64,000 nt of DNA, taken from the NCBI GenBank assembly GCA_018333475.1, contig JAGXTH010000086.1, positions 62,001 through 126,000 of the forward strand. The letters are read 5' to 3'. Source of the stretch: Simkania sp. (GTDB taxonomy: Bacteria; Chlamydiota; Chlamydiia; Chlamydiales; Rhabdochlamydiaceae). The position numbers and the translations under genes are program-made. This document shows positions 9,896 through 19,121 of the stretch, one piece after another (the stretch's first letter is position 1; every line of letters begins with the position of its first letter). Below the pieces are notes generated by a model that was not told the DNA's origin, searched no databases, and worked only from the letters and a program-made list of their open reading frames with translations.

Positions 9896-10857
9896 CGGGG
9901 GCCATATATGTTATTACCCATCACAAATTTAACCATAGTACACAGTCTCCACGTTGTAAGGCATTTGATCAAAGATTTTTACAAAGCAACAGAAACTTCA
10001 TTTACTATTTAATCGATCGAGAACTTCCCGAGCTTTTTCGTAAAAAGAATGTAATTCAAGAACATGCTCTCGATGAGCTGCTTTACGCCGCTGGTGGAAG
10101 ATGTTTAGGAGAGTGGTCCTTTCTTTTAGCGGAAGAAAAATATAGTTTTTGCGAATATCCCTTTTTCATGATTTCTTCTCGTTTTTATGAAAAAAATCAA
10201 TGGCTACGAGCAGATCTAGATCAAGAGTGGGAAAGGTTATTTGCTTATTTTTCGGAATACCGTTTTGGGTTTTTGCCGAGCTATGATCGTCCTCTACGAT
10301 GGTTAGATCTGGATTGGAGGAAGAAATTACAAAAGGAAATATGGCGGTATACATTTTTTCCCTGGAAGGAAAAAATGTTTACATTAACAGAACAACTTTT
10401 TGGGGTGAATGTCCCCGATGAGTATCGGTATGTGTCTGATCTGCAATGTAATTATATTGGATTTCGTGACAGGGAAGCTTTGTTGGAATACATTGCCTAT
10501 TATCGCCCTCTTATCGAGTATTTTTTTGATGACAATTATCAGTTAGTACAAAGTTTGGAGCCGTATATTAGGAAAACAGGGGCTTTTCGAAATGAAAAAT
10601 CCTTCACGTTTTTTTTAGAGATTTTGTCGCATCTCTTTTTCTTTGTTCACAATGAAAAAGTCTTTACATTGCATTATGATGGGTATTATGAAGTGGATGA
10701 GCGTGCTGCAGAATTTAAAAAATTATACGATCAAACTCCACCTTTAAGGGTAAAATTGGAACAAATATTACGCTGGCAGTGGCGAAGATTAAGAACGGAA
10801 GGAAGTCTAGCTCCGTTTTTTGCAAAAAAACATTCACTTTATCAATATTCTCCATGA
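9892..10857 (+). CDS. Uncharacterised protein, tandem paralogue A
   Basis: 321 aa; shares blocks with the next ORF (GEWSFLLAEEKYSFC, SSRFYEKN, FGFLPSYDRPLRW, AFRNEKSFTF); ATGA overlaps at both ends. Confidence 0.85.
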   Translation: MTGAIYVITHHKFNHSTQSPRCKAFDQRFLQSNRNFIYYLIDRELPELFRKKNVIQEHALDELLYAAGGRCLGEWSFLLAEEKYSFCEYPFFMISSRFYEKNQWLRADLDQEWERLFAYFSEYRFGFLPSYDRPLRWLDLDWRKKLQKEIWRYTFFPWKEKMFTLTEQLFGVNVPDEYRYVSDLQCNYIGFRDREALLEYIAYYRPLIEYFFDDNYQLVQSLEPYIRKTGAFRNEKSFTFFLEILSHLFFFVHNEKVFTLHYDGYYEVDERAAEFKKLYDQTPPLRVKLEQILRWQWRRLRTEGSLAPFFAKKHSLYQYSP

Positions 10858-11819
10858 ATCCTACGGTTTATGTAATCACATATTATGCTTTTAACCACGG
10901 GCCTCTACGTCCAGGAAGAGAGCAACTTCTTGATGAACGCTTTTTGAAAGGAAGCGGGAATTACGTTTATTATCTCATAGATAAAGAAGTTCCCTTAGTA
11001 CTCAAAGAGCGGCCTACTATTTTGGAATATGATTTGGATCCCGTTTTACATAAGGCTGGGGGGAAGTTTTTTGGAGAGTGGTCTTTTCTCCTAGCCGAAG
11101 AGAAATACAGTTTTTGTAAATACCCCCTGTTTATGACATCTTCTCGTTTTTATGAGAAAAACCATTGGCTCTATCGAGATTTGAATGCGGAATGGAATAC
11201 GCTTTTCTCCTGCTTTCAAAAATTTGGCTGGGGATATTTACCCAGTTATGATCGGCCATTGCGTTGGATCAATCTCGAATGGGAAAATCATATCAAGAAT
11301 GAAGTTTGGAAATATAAATTTTTTCCATTTACTGAAAAACTTTATGAGCTTATCGAAAACGTTTTTGGTGTGAACATTCCTGGAGATTACGGGTTTACAG
11401 CAGATTTGTTCTGTAATTATATAGGCTTTAGAAGCAGGCAGGAATTACTTGATTATGTGTCTTTATATCGACCTTTATTAGATTTTTTTTTTGATGACTC
11501 TTACGAATTGAAACGGGACTTGGCCCCTTATATACGATATACAGGAGCTTTTCGAAATGAAAAATCATTCACGTTTATCCTAGAGTTGCTTTCGCATCTA
11601 TTTTTCTTTCAGAAGAAAAAAAAGTATTTCGCTTTGCATTACGATGGGTATTATCTCATTAATGAAAATAGCAAGAGGATCGAGAACATTGAGAGGTTTG
11701 CTTTACCCCTAGAGCTTAGATTGGAAAGACAACTTAGATGGCAATGGCATAGGTTAAATACAGAAGGATGTCTTACACCATTAAGGGTTAAATGGAATCA
11801 ATGGAAAGCAAAGTCATGA
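10854..11819 (+). CDS. Uncharacterised protein, tandem paralogue B
   Basis: ATG 10854 overlaps the upstream stop (ATGA); MNPTVYVITYYAFNHG...; strongly similar to paralogue A over its length. Confidence 0.85.
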   Translation: MNPTVYVITYYAFNHGPLRPGREQLLDERFLKGSGNYVYYLIDKEVPLVLKERPTILEYDLDPVLHKAGGKFFGEWSFLLAEEKYSFCKYPLFMTSSRFYEKNHWLYRDLNAEWNTLFSCFQKFGWGYLPSYDRPLRWINLEWENHIKNEVWKYKFFPFTEKLYELIENVFGVNIPGDYGFTADLFCNYIGFRSRQELLDYVSLYRPLLDFFFDDSYELKRDLAPYIRYTGAFRNEKSFTFILELLSHLFFFQKKKKYFALHYDGYYLINENSKRIENIERFALPLELRLERQLRWQWHRLNTEGCLTPLRVKWNQWKAKS

Positions 11820-13672
11820 AATTTCTACCCTCACACGCTATTAGGGAGATTTTTTTAGGGCCCAAAAGAAAAAATATCATTCTTTTTAGTGGAGTACTCA
11901 TACCGAATTTTTTGGCAGCGCTTTTGGAAGGATTGTCTTTCACTCTAATACTTTTGGCGTTCACAGCGTTGAATGGGGGAGGTAAAACAGATTGGAATAG
12001 CTATCCTTTTATATCGGTACTCTCTATTTCTCGTTGGCTAGATCTGTTGAGTTCACAGCAGGTATTTACCTTATGTATTATCCTAGCGATTACTCTGCAG
12101 GCTTTAAGAAGTGGGTTGAACTATATTGGGCAGGTTATTTCGACAGTGTTAAGTACGCGTATTCAAACCGAAGCGCAAAGACGAGTGTATCAGCAGATTT
12201 TGCAATTTAGCTTTCCCTGCGTGAGTCATTACAAAGTAGGTGATTTAGCGGAGTACGCAAAAACGCCTGCAGTCTTAATTCATGTAGTCATGGATGCCTT
12301 AAATCGGATCATTGTCTCAGCGTTGGCCATTCTAGTTTCAATGATCATGATGTTAGCCTTTTCGCTTCCGCTGTCAATCCTTGCTATTGGTGTTTTTGGC
12401 ATGTTGGCTATGTCGCAAAAATTTGTTATTCACCGTATTTCCAGTGTGTCTCGGCTTTTGTCCGACTATATGGTGGATTTTAGTAAGTATACCATACAAA
12501 GTTTGCATGGGTTGAGAGCTATTCATACTTTTGATAGACAGGTCAATGTTATGCAATGTATTCTTCAGACGTTGGATAACATTGCAGAAAACACTAAGAA
12601 GCTTAACCTATGGAATCATGCAATTCCTCCTATCAATGAGATTATGGGTATTGTCTTGGTGGGAAGTTTTCTTGTTCTAGGTCAATGGTTGATGCAAGAC
12701 AATGAAAAATCGATTTTGCCCGTTCTTTTGACATTCATTACGATCATGTATCGTCTTAGTAATCGTGTACAGACCCTTTTAACAGGGGCGGCTGCTATTG
12801 CAGGCAATTGGGGTCATATATTACGTCTAGAAGAGATTCTAGAGGAGAAGGGAAAACAGTTCACTCCTACTGGTGGAGAGCCAGTGAATACTTTTGAGCG
12901 AGGAATCTTTTTTGAAAATGTTAGCCTAAGTTATCCGGCAGCCCAAGTATTTGCAATACAACAATTGAGCCTAGATATTCCTAAAGGCTCGACAGTGGCT
13001 TTCGTTGGATCTTCAGGAGCTGGGAAATCATCAGTTATGGATTTGCTTTTGCGTTTGTATGATCCAATCAGTGGCCATATATATGTAGATCAAAGGGATT
13101 TAAAGCATATTGAGATAAGTAGTTGGCGTAAAATTCTTGGAGTCGTGAGTCAAGATACGTTTATCTTTAATGAAACGATTGAAGAAAATATTCGTTTTGG
13201 TAATTTGCAGGCTTCCCTTGCAGAGATCATAGAGGCCGCTAGGCTCTCCGGAGCGCACTCGTTTATTTCTCGTCTTCCACAGAAGTATCAGACTGTAGTA
13301 GGAGAAAGAGGATATCGTCTTTCTGGAGGAGAAAGGCAAAGGATAGCCCTTGCCCGTGCTCTGGTACGTAATCCAGAGATTCTTATTCTCGACGAAGCTA
13401 CAAGCAGTCTTGACAGTCAATCAGAACAGTTGATTCAAGAGGCTCTTAATCATTTTAGAGGTAAAAAAACTGTGATTATTGTAGCCCACCGTCTTTCTAC
13501 AGTTGTGGATATGGACTGGATCTTCGTGATGGATAAAGGGCGTATTCTAGAGGAAGGTACGCATGCTCAACTGTTATCTTTTAAGGGACGTTATGCTTTT
13601 TTTTGGCAGATTCAATCGCATCAATCCTTCCATCAAAACGAAGCATTAGATATCCCATTGGGAACTTTGTAA
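11816..13672 (+). CDS. ABC transporter, fused permease/ATP-binding protein (lipid/polysaccharide exporter type)
   Basis: TM domain followed by VAFVGSSGAGKSSVMDLLLRLYDP (Walker A), YRLSGGERQRIALARAL (signature), EILILDEATSSLD (Walker B); start set at ATG 11816 by ATGA overlap. Confidence 0.93.
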   Translation: MKFLPSHAIREIFLGPKRKNIILFSGVLIPNFLAALLEGLSFTLILLAFTALNGGGKTDWNSYPFISVLSISRWLDLLSSQQVFTLCIILAITLQALRSGLNYIGQVISTVLSTRIQTEAQRRVYQQILQFSFPCVSHYKVGDLAEYAKTPAVLIHVVMDALNRIIVSALAILVSMIMMLAFSLPLSILAIGVFGMLAMSQKFVIHRISSVSRLLSDYMVDFSKYTIQSLHGLRAIHTFDRQVNVMQCILQTLDNIAENTKKLNLWNHAIPPINEIMGIVLVGSFLVLGQWLMQDNEKSILPVLLTFITIMYRLSNRVQTLLTGAAAIAGNWGHILRLEEILEEKGKQFTPTGGEPVNTFERGIFFENVSLSYPAAQVFAIQQLSLDIPKGSTVAFVGSSGAGKSSVMDLLLRLYDPISGHIYVDQRDLKHIEISSWRKILGVVSQDTFIFNETIEENIRFGNLQASLAEIIEAARLSGAHSFISRLPQKYQTVVGERGYRLSGGERQRIALARALVRNPEILILDEATSSLDSQSEQLIQEALNHFRGKKTVIIVAHRLSTVVDMDWIFVMDKGRILEEGTHAQLLSFKGRYAFFWQIQSHQSFHQNEALDIPLGTL

Positions 13673-13814
13673 TGGCCAGCTTCCAAATTGCAGCGTAGTC
13701 GTTTTTGGATTTGGCAAAAGAGAAAGGACGTTTTGAAAGAGTTCTGGCGATATAGAAATCATTGAATAGGACTTTTGATAAACCATAAAAACTTAGATTT
13801 AAAATGAGGAATCC

Positions 13815-14717
13815 ATGAAACAAATGAAAATAAAAAGAAAAATTATTGACCAAGCTCAGGGTGTTTGCATGCGTTTTGGATTCGTTATTAGACAGTCTAA
13901 CGGATATTATGAGGCAACACGTGATATTGGCAGAGAGTACTGTGATAAAGACAATGCAATCCCTCAATTTACATTAAAAAAGGAACCTCATCTTCCATGG
14001 TCTGGAAGTCCAACGAAATTTATTGTCGATAATGGGAAAAGCATTCTTGAAGAGGTCGTTTATTATTCACATCTTACTTTACTGAAATTATGTAAACATT
14101 ACGAGTTTCATTCGATTTTAGATATTGGTAGCCATGAAAGAAAAATCACAAAGATTTTCGAGCATATAGGCAAGGCTGTCACCACAGTGGAAATAGCGCC
14201 TGGTTATGAAGCTGATTATAAAGATGACTACTTGAAAGTGAATTTCAACGAGAAATTCGATGCTATTTGGTGCAGTCAAATATATGAACACCAAAGAAAC
14301 CCAGGATTATTTTTATCTAAGATTTTTGAGGATCTCAAAGAAGGTGGCGTTTTGGCTCTTACCGTTCCTTTTCAGATTGATCATCATGTAATGTTTGGAC
14401 ATATCAATTTAACATCCCCATTAATGTTGATTTACCATCTGATTTGTGCTGGGTTTGACTGCAAAGATATTAGCCTTAAATGTTTCAATGGATCTATCGG
14501 AGTCATCCTAAAAAAGAAATACAATGGTATTAACAGAGATGCAGCATTTGGTAGTCTTCCTCTGCAGACGACTACTACTAAAGAGGCTGCTGCGTTGCTA
14601 GGTGAAGAGTTCTTTCTTCATATGATCGATTCATTTCCTGAGGAACTTAGAGATGAAGTAAAAACGAATTATCTTGAAAAGAAAATCAGTTCTATCAATT
14701 GGGGAGATCCCATTTAA
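13815..14717 (+). CDS. Class I SAM-dependent methyltransferase
   Basis: SILDIGSHERKITKIFEHIGKAVTTVEIAPG; FDAIWCSQIYEHQRNPGLFLSKIFEDLKEGGVLALTVPF. Confidence 0.8.
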   Translation: MKQMKIKRKIIDQAQGVCMRFGFVIRQSNGYYEATRDIGREYCDKDNAIPQFTLKKEPHLPWSGSPTKFIVDNGKSILEEVVYYSHLTLLKLCKHYEFHSILDIGSHERKITKIFEHIGKAVTTVEIAPGYEADYKDDYLKVNFNEKFDAIWCSQIYEHQRNPGLFLSKIFEDLKEGGVLALTVPFQIDHHVMFGHINLTSPLMLIYHLICAGFDCKDISLKCFNGSIGVILKKKYNGINRDAAFGSLPLQTTTTKEAAALLGEEFFLHMIDSFPEELRDEVKTNYLEKKISSINWGDPI

Positions 14718-14736
14718 TAACTCACCGATAGGTAAG

Positions 14737-14755
14737 CCACTGGTTTGACCAGTGG
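14737..14755. repeat. Short perfect hairpin ccactggt-ttg-accagtgg at the left border of an IS remnant
   Basis: Direct reading; resembles a subterminal hairpin of a mobile element. Confidence 0.35.
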
Positions 14756-14767
14756 ACTCCCTAAGGC

Positions 14768-15175
14768 TTGTGGGTAACGATCAGCTCGCGCTGGGCGAGT
14801 GCAAAAGCATTCGCTTCTTGGTTAGGCCTCTGTCCTGGGAATAAAATTTCCGGGGGAAAAGTATTGAGCAGTAGAACCAAGCCGAGCGACAATCGAGTTG
14901 CTCAGGCTCTGAGGCTAGCAACAACCAGTTTGTATCGATCGAAAACAGCAATAGGAGCTTTTTTCCGGCGAATGCGGGCACGTTTAGGAGCGCCAAAGGC
15001 GATTACAGCCACTGCACACAAATTAGCCCGCACTCTCTATCGGATGCTGGAAACAGGAAACAACTACCAAGAAGCAGGAGAAAATTATTACGAACAACAA
15101 TACCAAGCCAGGGTTGTTGCGAGTTTGACAAGACGAGCAGAAGAACTTGGTTATATTCTGGTGCCGGCAAAATAA
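14768..15175 (+). pseudogene. IS110 family transposase, C-terminal fragment
   Basis: SAKAFASWLGLCPGNKISGGKVLSSRTKPSDNRVAQALRLATTSLYRSKTAIGAFFRRMRARLGAPKAITATAHKLARTLYRML; N-terminal catalytic half absent. Confidence 0.85.
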
Positions 15176-15213
15176 ACAATAGAGAATTAAAACCTTAAAC
15201 ACAGAAAAATTAG

Positions 15214-16767
15214 GTACGCGTTCACAGGGGTGTGGGAGGGCTGGCTAAAAACCCCATCAAAATAAATCTTTAAAATAAGGGTTTTCAAGCTTATCATTCT
15301 CGCATGCCTCATTCCCAAGAGTATGTACAGCTCCTCCTAGAAATTATGGAGCTTCGTCAGATCATTGCCGAACAAAAAGAGCAAATTGCAGTCCTTCTCA
15401 AGGAAAACCAAGAGCTGAAAGAAAAGCTAGGCACCAATTCTTCAAACGGTTCAAAAGCCCCTTCTCAAGATCCTAATCGCAAAAGTCGCCGTTCTGAATC
15501 TACTGGGAGGAAGCCTGGTGGACAACCAGGCCACACTGGCCATAAGAGAACGCTTTATCCTCCAGAAAAAGTCAGCAAAATAATTGAGGTAAGACCTGAG
15601 ATTTGTCCGGGATGTACTTCTTTGGCTTTTGAGCGCACACCAGTTGCCGTCGAGGTAAGACAGGTAATCGATTTGCCGGAAATTTCTCCTGAGATCACCC
15701 AGTACAATATCTATACCTGCAAATGCCTAGGCTGTTTGAAACACGTGCGTGGAGATGTACCCAAAGAAGCAGAACGTGGTTTCGGTCCGCGTCTGATGGG
15801 TTTTATGACCATGCTTACTGGAGAGGGACATCTCACCAAGCGCAAAATTTGCTCGATCGCAGCACATTTGGAGCTGAAAATTTCCTTAGGAGCCTTATGC
15901 AATATCCATAGACTTGCAGGCGATTTGCTACAGGCACCAGCTGGGGCCATTCAACAATTTGTCCTGAAACAAGAGCAGTTGAATGCGGATGAAAGCAGTT
16001 GGCGCGTTCTGAAAAAACGGTGCTGGATTTGGGTCGGCGCTACCTCAAAGGCCACTTTCTTTAAGATCGATCCATCGAGAAGCTCTCAAGCGTATCGGCG
16101 TATTTTTGGCGTATATTGCGGGACGCTGACAACAGACCGACACGGCGCTTATAACGAACATGAAGGGCCCAAGCAGAGTTGTCTCGCTCACATCGATCGT
16201 CATTTTGAAAAAATGAGCGAGCGACCTGGGGTTGATGGGTCTTTTGGTCGAGTGCTCGAGGGACAGCTCGACCTCATTTTTGGATTGTGGGGTGAATTTA
16301 AGCAGGGAGCATTTTCTCGATCCATTTTGCAAGAGAAAGCTAACGAGCATATCGAAAACATCAGGGCAGCCCTTATTTTCACGGCAAGAGAGGCGAAGAA
16401 TAGCAAGAGTGCAGCGCTAGCGCATGATCTTCTGGGCCGCTTCTCCACGCTCTGGACATTTCTTTTCGTTGAGGGTGTGGAACCGACGAATAACTTGGCA
16501 GAAAGATGTTTGAGGCCAGCGGTGATTTTCAGAAAACTCTCTGGAGGCAATCAGTCCGATTGGGGAGCGCAGTTCACTGAAAGGTTGATGACAGTGGTGT
16601 GCACACTCAAACAAAATGCGATGAATACTTTTACATTTCTAACCGAGGTATTCACGGCCCATCAAGCGGCGCGCCCTCCACCTACCCTAGTTTTCTAAGT
16701 ACTCACTCTCATGAGTGTATTTTGATGAGGTTTTTAGCCAGCCCACCCCACCCCCGTGAACGCGTAC
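15214..16767 (+). mobile_element. IS66-type insertion sequence
   Basis: Imperfect inverted repeats gtacgcgttcacaggggtgtgggagggctggctaaaaaccccatcaaaa / ttttgatgaggtttttagccagcccaccccacccccgtgaacgcgtac bracket an IS66 transposase; flanking octamers do not match. Confidence 0.9.
15304..16698 (+). CDS. IS66 family transposase
   Basis: KLGTNSSNGSKAPSQDPNRKSRRSESTGRKPGGQPGHTGH; CPGC zinc-binding region; EQLNADESSWRVLKKRCWIWV; EPTNNLAERCLRPAVIFRKLSGG. Confidence 0.95.
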   Translation: MPHSQEYVQLLLEIMELRQIIAEQKEQIAVLLKENQELKEKLGTNSSNGSKAPSQDPNRKSRRSESTGRKPGGQPGHTGHKRTLYPPEKVSKIIEVRPEICPGCTSLAFERTPVAVEVRQVIDLPEISPEITQYNIYTCKCLGCLKHVRGDVPKEAERGFGPRLMGFMTMLTGEGHLTKRKICSIAAHLELKISLGALCNIHRLAGDLLQAPAGAIQQFVLKQEQLNADESSWRVLKKRCWIWVGATSKATFFKIDPSRSSQAYRRIFGVYCGTLTTDRHGAYNEHEGPKQSCLAHIDRHFEKMSERPGVDGSFGRVLEGQLDLIFGLWGEFKQGAFSRSILQEKANEHIENIRAALIFTAREAKNSKSAALAHDLLGRFSTLWTFLFVEGVEPTNNLAERCLRPAVIFRKLSGGNQSDWGAQFTERLMTVVCTLKQNAMNTFTFLTEVFTAHQAARPPPTLVF

Positions 16768-16867
16768 AAACATTTTACCGCTGGTTATTGACTGTTCAAT
16801 AACTCGTTTCCCAAACAATCTTTTGTCTTTTAACATCCTATGATATAATCTGTGTACTGTTTATCTA

Positions 16868-17791
16868 TTGGAGGATCCAATGAATAAAATCTATGTAAGT
16901 TGGGTTTTGAGTTTCTGTTGTTTGCTGCCAGTTCACATGGTCGCAGCAGTATATGATTGCTTCCTCTTTTTGAATGAAATTGAAATCTTAGACATTCGTC
17001 TTCACGAGATGGATCCCTACGTGGACAAATTTGTGCTTGTAGAATCTGCGGAGACATTTCGAGGCAACCCGAAACCTTTTAATTTTGCAGCGAATGCAAG
17101 TCGCTTTGAAAAATTTTCACATAAGATCATTTATGTACAAGTGGATCAGCATTTCGAAACAGAAAATCCCTGGGATCGAGAGACTTTTCAGAGAAATCAG
17201 ATCTTAAGAGGGTTAATTGATTGTCAGCATGATGATATCATTTTGATTTCTGATGTAGATGAAATTGTACGCGGTCGAGAAATCCCTCAGCTATGTAACG
17301 CCCTCTCAAAGACTCCTATTGTGGGAGTGAGTCACAACTACCATTCGAATTTTTTAAATTTCCCTCCATCTGCACAATTGTGGAGAGGCACAGTTGCAAC
17401 AATTTTTCGACAGATAGGACAGAATACTCCTCAAAGTCTGAGAGGGATGAAGGATCTCGTCCCAAGCGCTGCTACGGGATGGCACTTTACTTGGCAAGGG
17501 GATGCAGAGGAGATCATATATAAATTGGGAGCTTTTTCCCATGCAGAAGCAGATACCCCGGAAAATCATTGGGCTGCAAGAGAAGGGTTTAAGCACCGTG
17601 CAGAGTGCCCTACTGTGCCAGTAGACGATACATTTCCTGCATATGTAAGAGAAAATCAAGAATACCTTTTAAGCATCGGGTATCTGAGGAAACATGTTAC
17701 AACCGAAAAACCAGCACCTCTGAAGGAACATTCCTCTCTACAAAAAATTTTGCACTATTTACAAAACATTTACTACCAATGCATGCATTGA
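16868..17791 (+). CDS. Glycosyltransferase family 17-like protein with N-terminal hydrophobic segment
   Basis: AVYDCFLFLNEIEILDIRLHEMDPYVDKFVLVESAETFRGNPKPFNF; DVDEIVRGREIP; TGWHFTW. Confidence 0.85.
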   Translation: MEDPMNKIYVSWVLSFCCLLPVHMVAAVYDCFLFLNEIEILDIRLHEMDPYVDKFVLVESAETFRGNPKPFNFAANASRFEKFSHKIIYVQVDQHFETENPWDRETFQRNQILRGLIDCQHDDIILISDVDEIVRGREIPQLCNALSKTPIVGVSHNYHSNFLNFPPSAQLWRGTVATIFRQIGQNTPQSLRGMKDLVPSAATGWHFTWQGDAEEIIYKLGAFSHAEADTPENHWAAREGFKHRAECPTVPVDDTFPAYVRENQEYLLSIGYLRKHVTTEKPAPLKEHSSLQKILHYLQNIYYQCMH

Positions 17792-17977
17792 GCTCCATCT
17801 TGAAAAAATTCCAAGACCGCAATATTGAAATAATTCTTCCATTGCTCTGGAAAATCTCACCGAAGAGGAAGCTTGCCAGTGGTCGACTGCTCTCTAATCT
17901 AAAAAGTGGGAGATGTCACGAATAAAATGTTTGATCCAAGTCTGCCTCCAAAATACTAGAAAGAGCTTAGAGACCCC

Positions 17978-18574
17978 CTATTTTACACAGGCTGTAATAG
18001 CCTGCTGCCCTGAAAACTGCCGCTTTTGTAGATAGTCAATAAATACACGCAGAATGAACAGATGCCCCATTTCTACAAGACTATATTCTTCTACATCGAG
18101 AAAAAAATTTAGCATTCCTTTCTTTCTTAGCGGATTATCCTGTAAAAAACCACTTAAAGTGATAACCCTAGCCCCTTTTTCTTGTGCAACTTCGACAGCG
18201 TTTAAAATATTACGCGATTTCCCCGAACTACTGATGGCAATGAGCAAATCTTCTTCTCGTAAAAGAATTTTAAGTGGCGCACTAAAAACAACCTCATACC
18301 CATAATCATTACTGATACAGGTAGTTAGATTGGAATCAAAAAGTGTACTAGAGGGGATTTCCAATACCTTCATTAGATCTGCATAAAAATGCGAAGCTAT
18401 ACCGGCACTCCCGCCATTTCCAATGACATAAACGATGCCCCCCATTTCTCGTGTCTGCAAAAGAGCAGAACAGGCCATTTGCAAAGCTTGTTCATGATCA
18501 ATAGATCCCAAGGTGGCCGTACACGCGCACTGCTCTACAATACGAGATAATTCTCCAATTCTTTCTAGAAACAT
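17978..18574 (-). CDS. SIS-domain phosphoheptose isomerase-like protein
   Basis: GGIVYVIGNGGSAGIASHFYADLMK; LLIAISSSGKSRNILNAVEVAQEKGARVITLSG. Confidence 0.85.
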   Translation of the reverse strand: MFLERIGELSRIVEQCACTATLGSIDHEQALQMACSALLQTREMGGIVYVIGNGGSAGIASHFYADLMKVLEIPSSTLFDSNLTTCISNDYGYEVVFSAPLKILLREEDLLIAISSSGKSRNILNAVEVAQEKGARVITLSGFLQDNPLRKKGMLNFFLDVEEYSLVEMGHLFILRVFIDYLQKRQFSGQQAITACVK

Positions 18575-18793
18575 ACATTACTCCGCTCCTAATGAGACTC
18601 CAAGACAGACCTAACTTTGATCGTAAAAAGTAAGCGTAGAGGTATCATCTGTTTCTCTACAAGCGATTTTCTCTTTGTTAATATGGGCCCATTCAATAGG
18701 CAAGTACGACAAATAGATTAAAATTGAAAGTGGTCAGAGATGGCCACAGCTTCTATGGTGTTTTTTAACCAAAAAGAACACTAGGAGCGGCAT

Positions 18794-18997
18794 ATGCCCG
18801 AAGGTTACCACCATCTGACCAGAGACCGAAGGTGCCAGTTACACACTTTAAAAAATAGCGGAGAATCTACCAGTAATATTGCGATACAACTCGGAGTGCA
18901 TCGTTCCGCTATCTATCGAGAGCTCAAGCACAATAGAGGACTGCAAGGATATGCATACCTGGAAGCTCAGAAGAAAGCTTCTGAAAGGAAGTTATAA
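18794..18997 (+). pseudogene. IS30 family transposase, N-terminal fragment
   Basis: YHHLTRDRRCQLHTLKNSGESTSNIAIQLGVHRSAIYRELKHNRG; stops after 67 aa, no DDE domain follows. Confidence 0.85.
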
Positions 18998-19121
18998 AGT
19001 ACGACATTTAGCTATGTCTGACTTCGTATGTTTCCCCTTGTAACCAGCTCAACACATTTTATTTGCAATATGCTATCTAAATCATATTAAGCAAGGGCAC
19101 AGAAACCCTCTGCATTATTTT

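Noticed and set aside
13581-13967. Minus-strand 128-aa ORF between the ABC transporter and methyltransferase genes
   Set aside because: Overlaps the 3' end of the ABC transporter and the start of the methyltransferase; no convincing family, probably a chance ORF or untraceable remnant.
16200-16550. Minus-strand ORFs antisense to the IS66 transposase
   Set aside because: Shadow ORFs; the plus-strand frame has clear transposase motifs and the antisense translations have no recognisable features.
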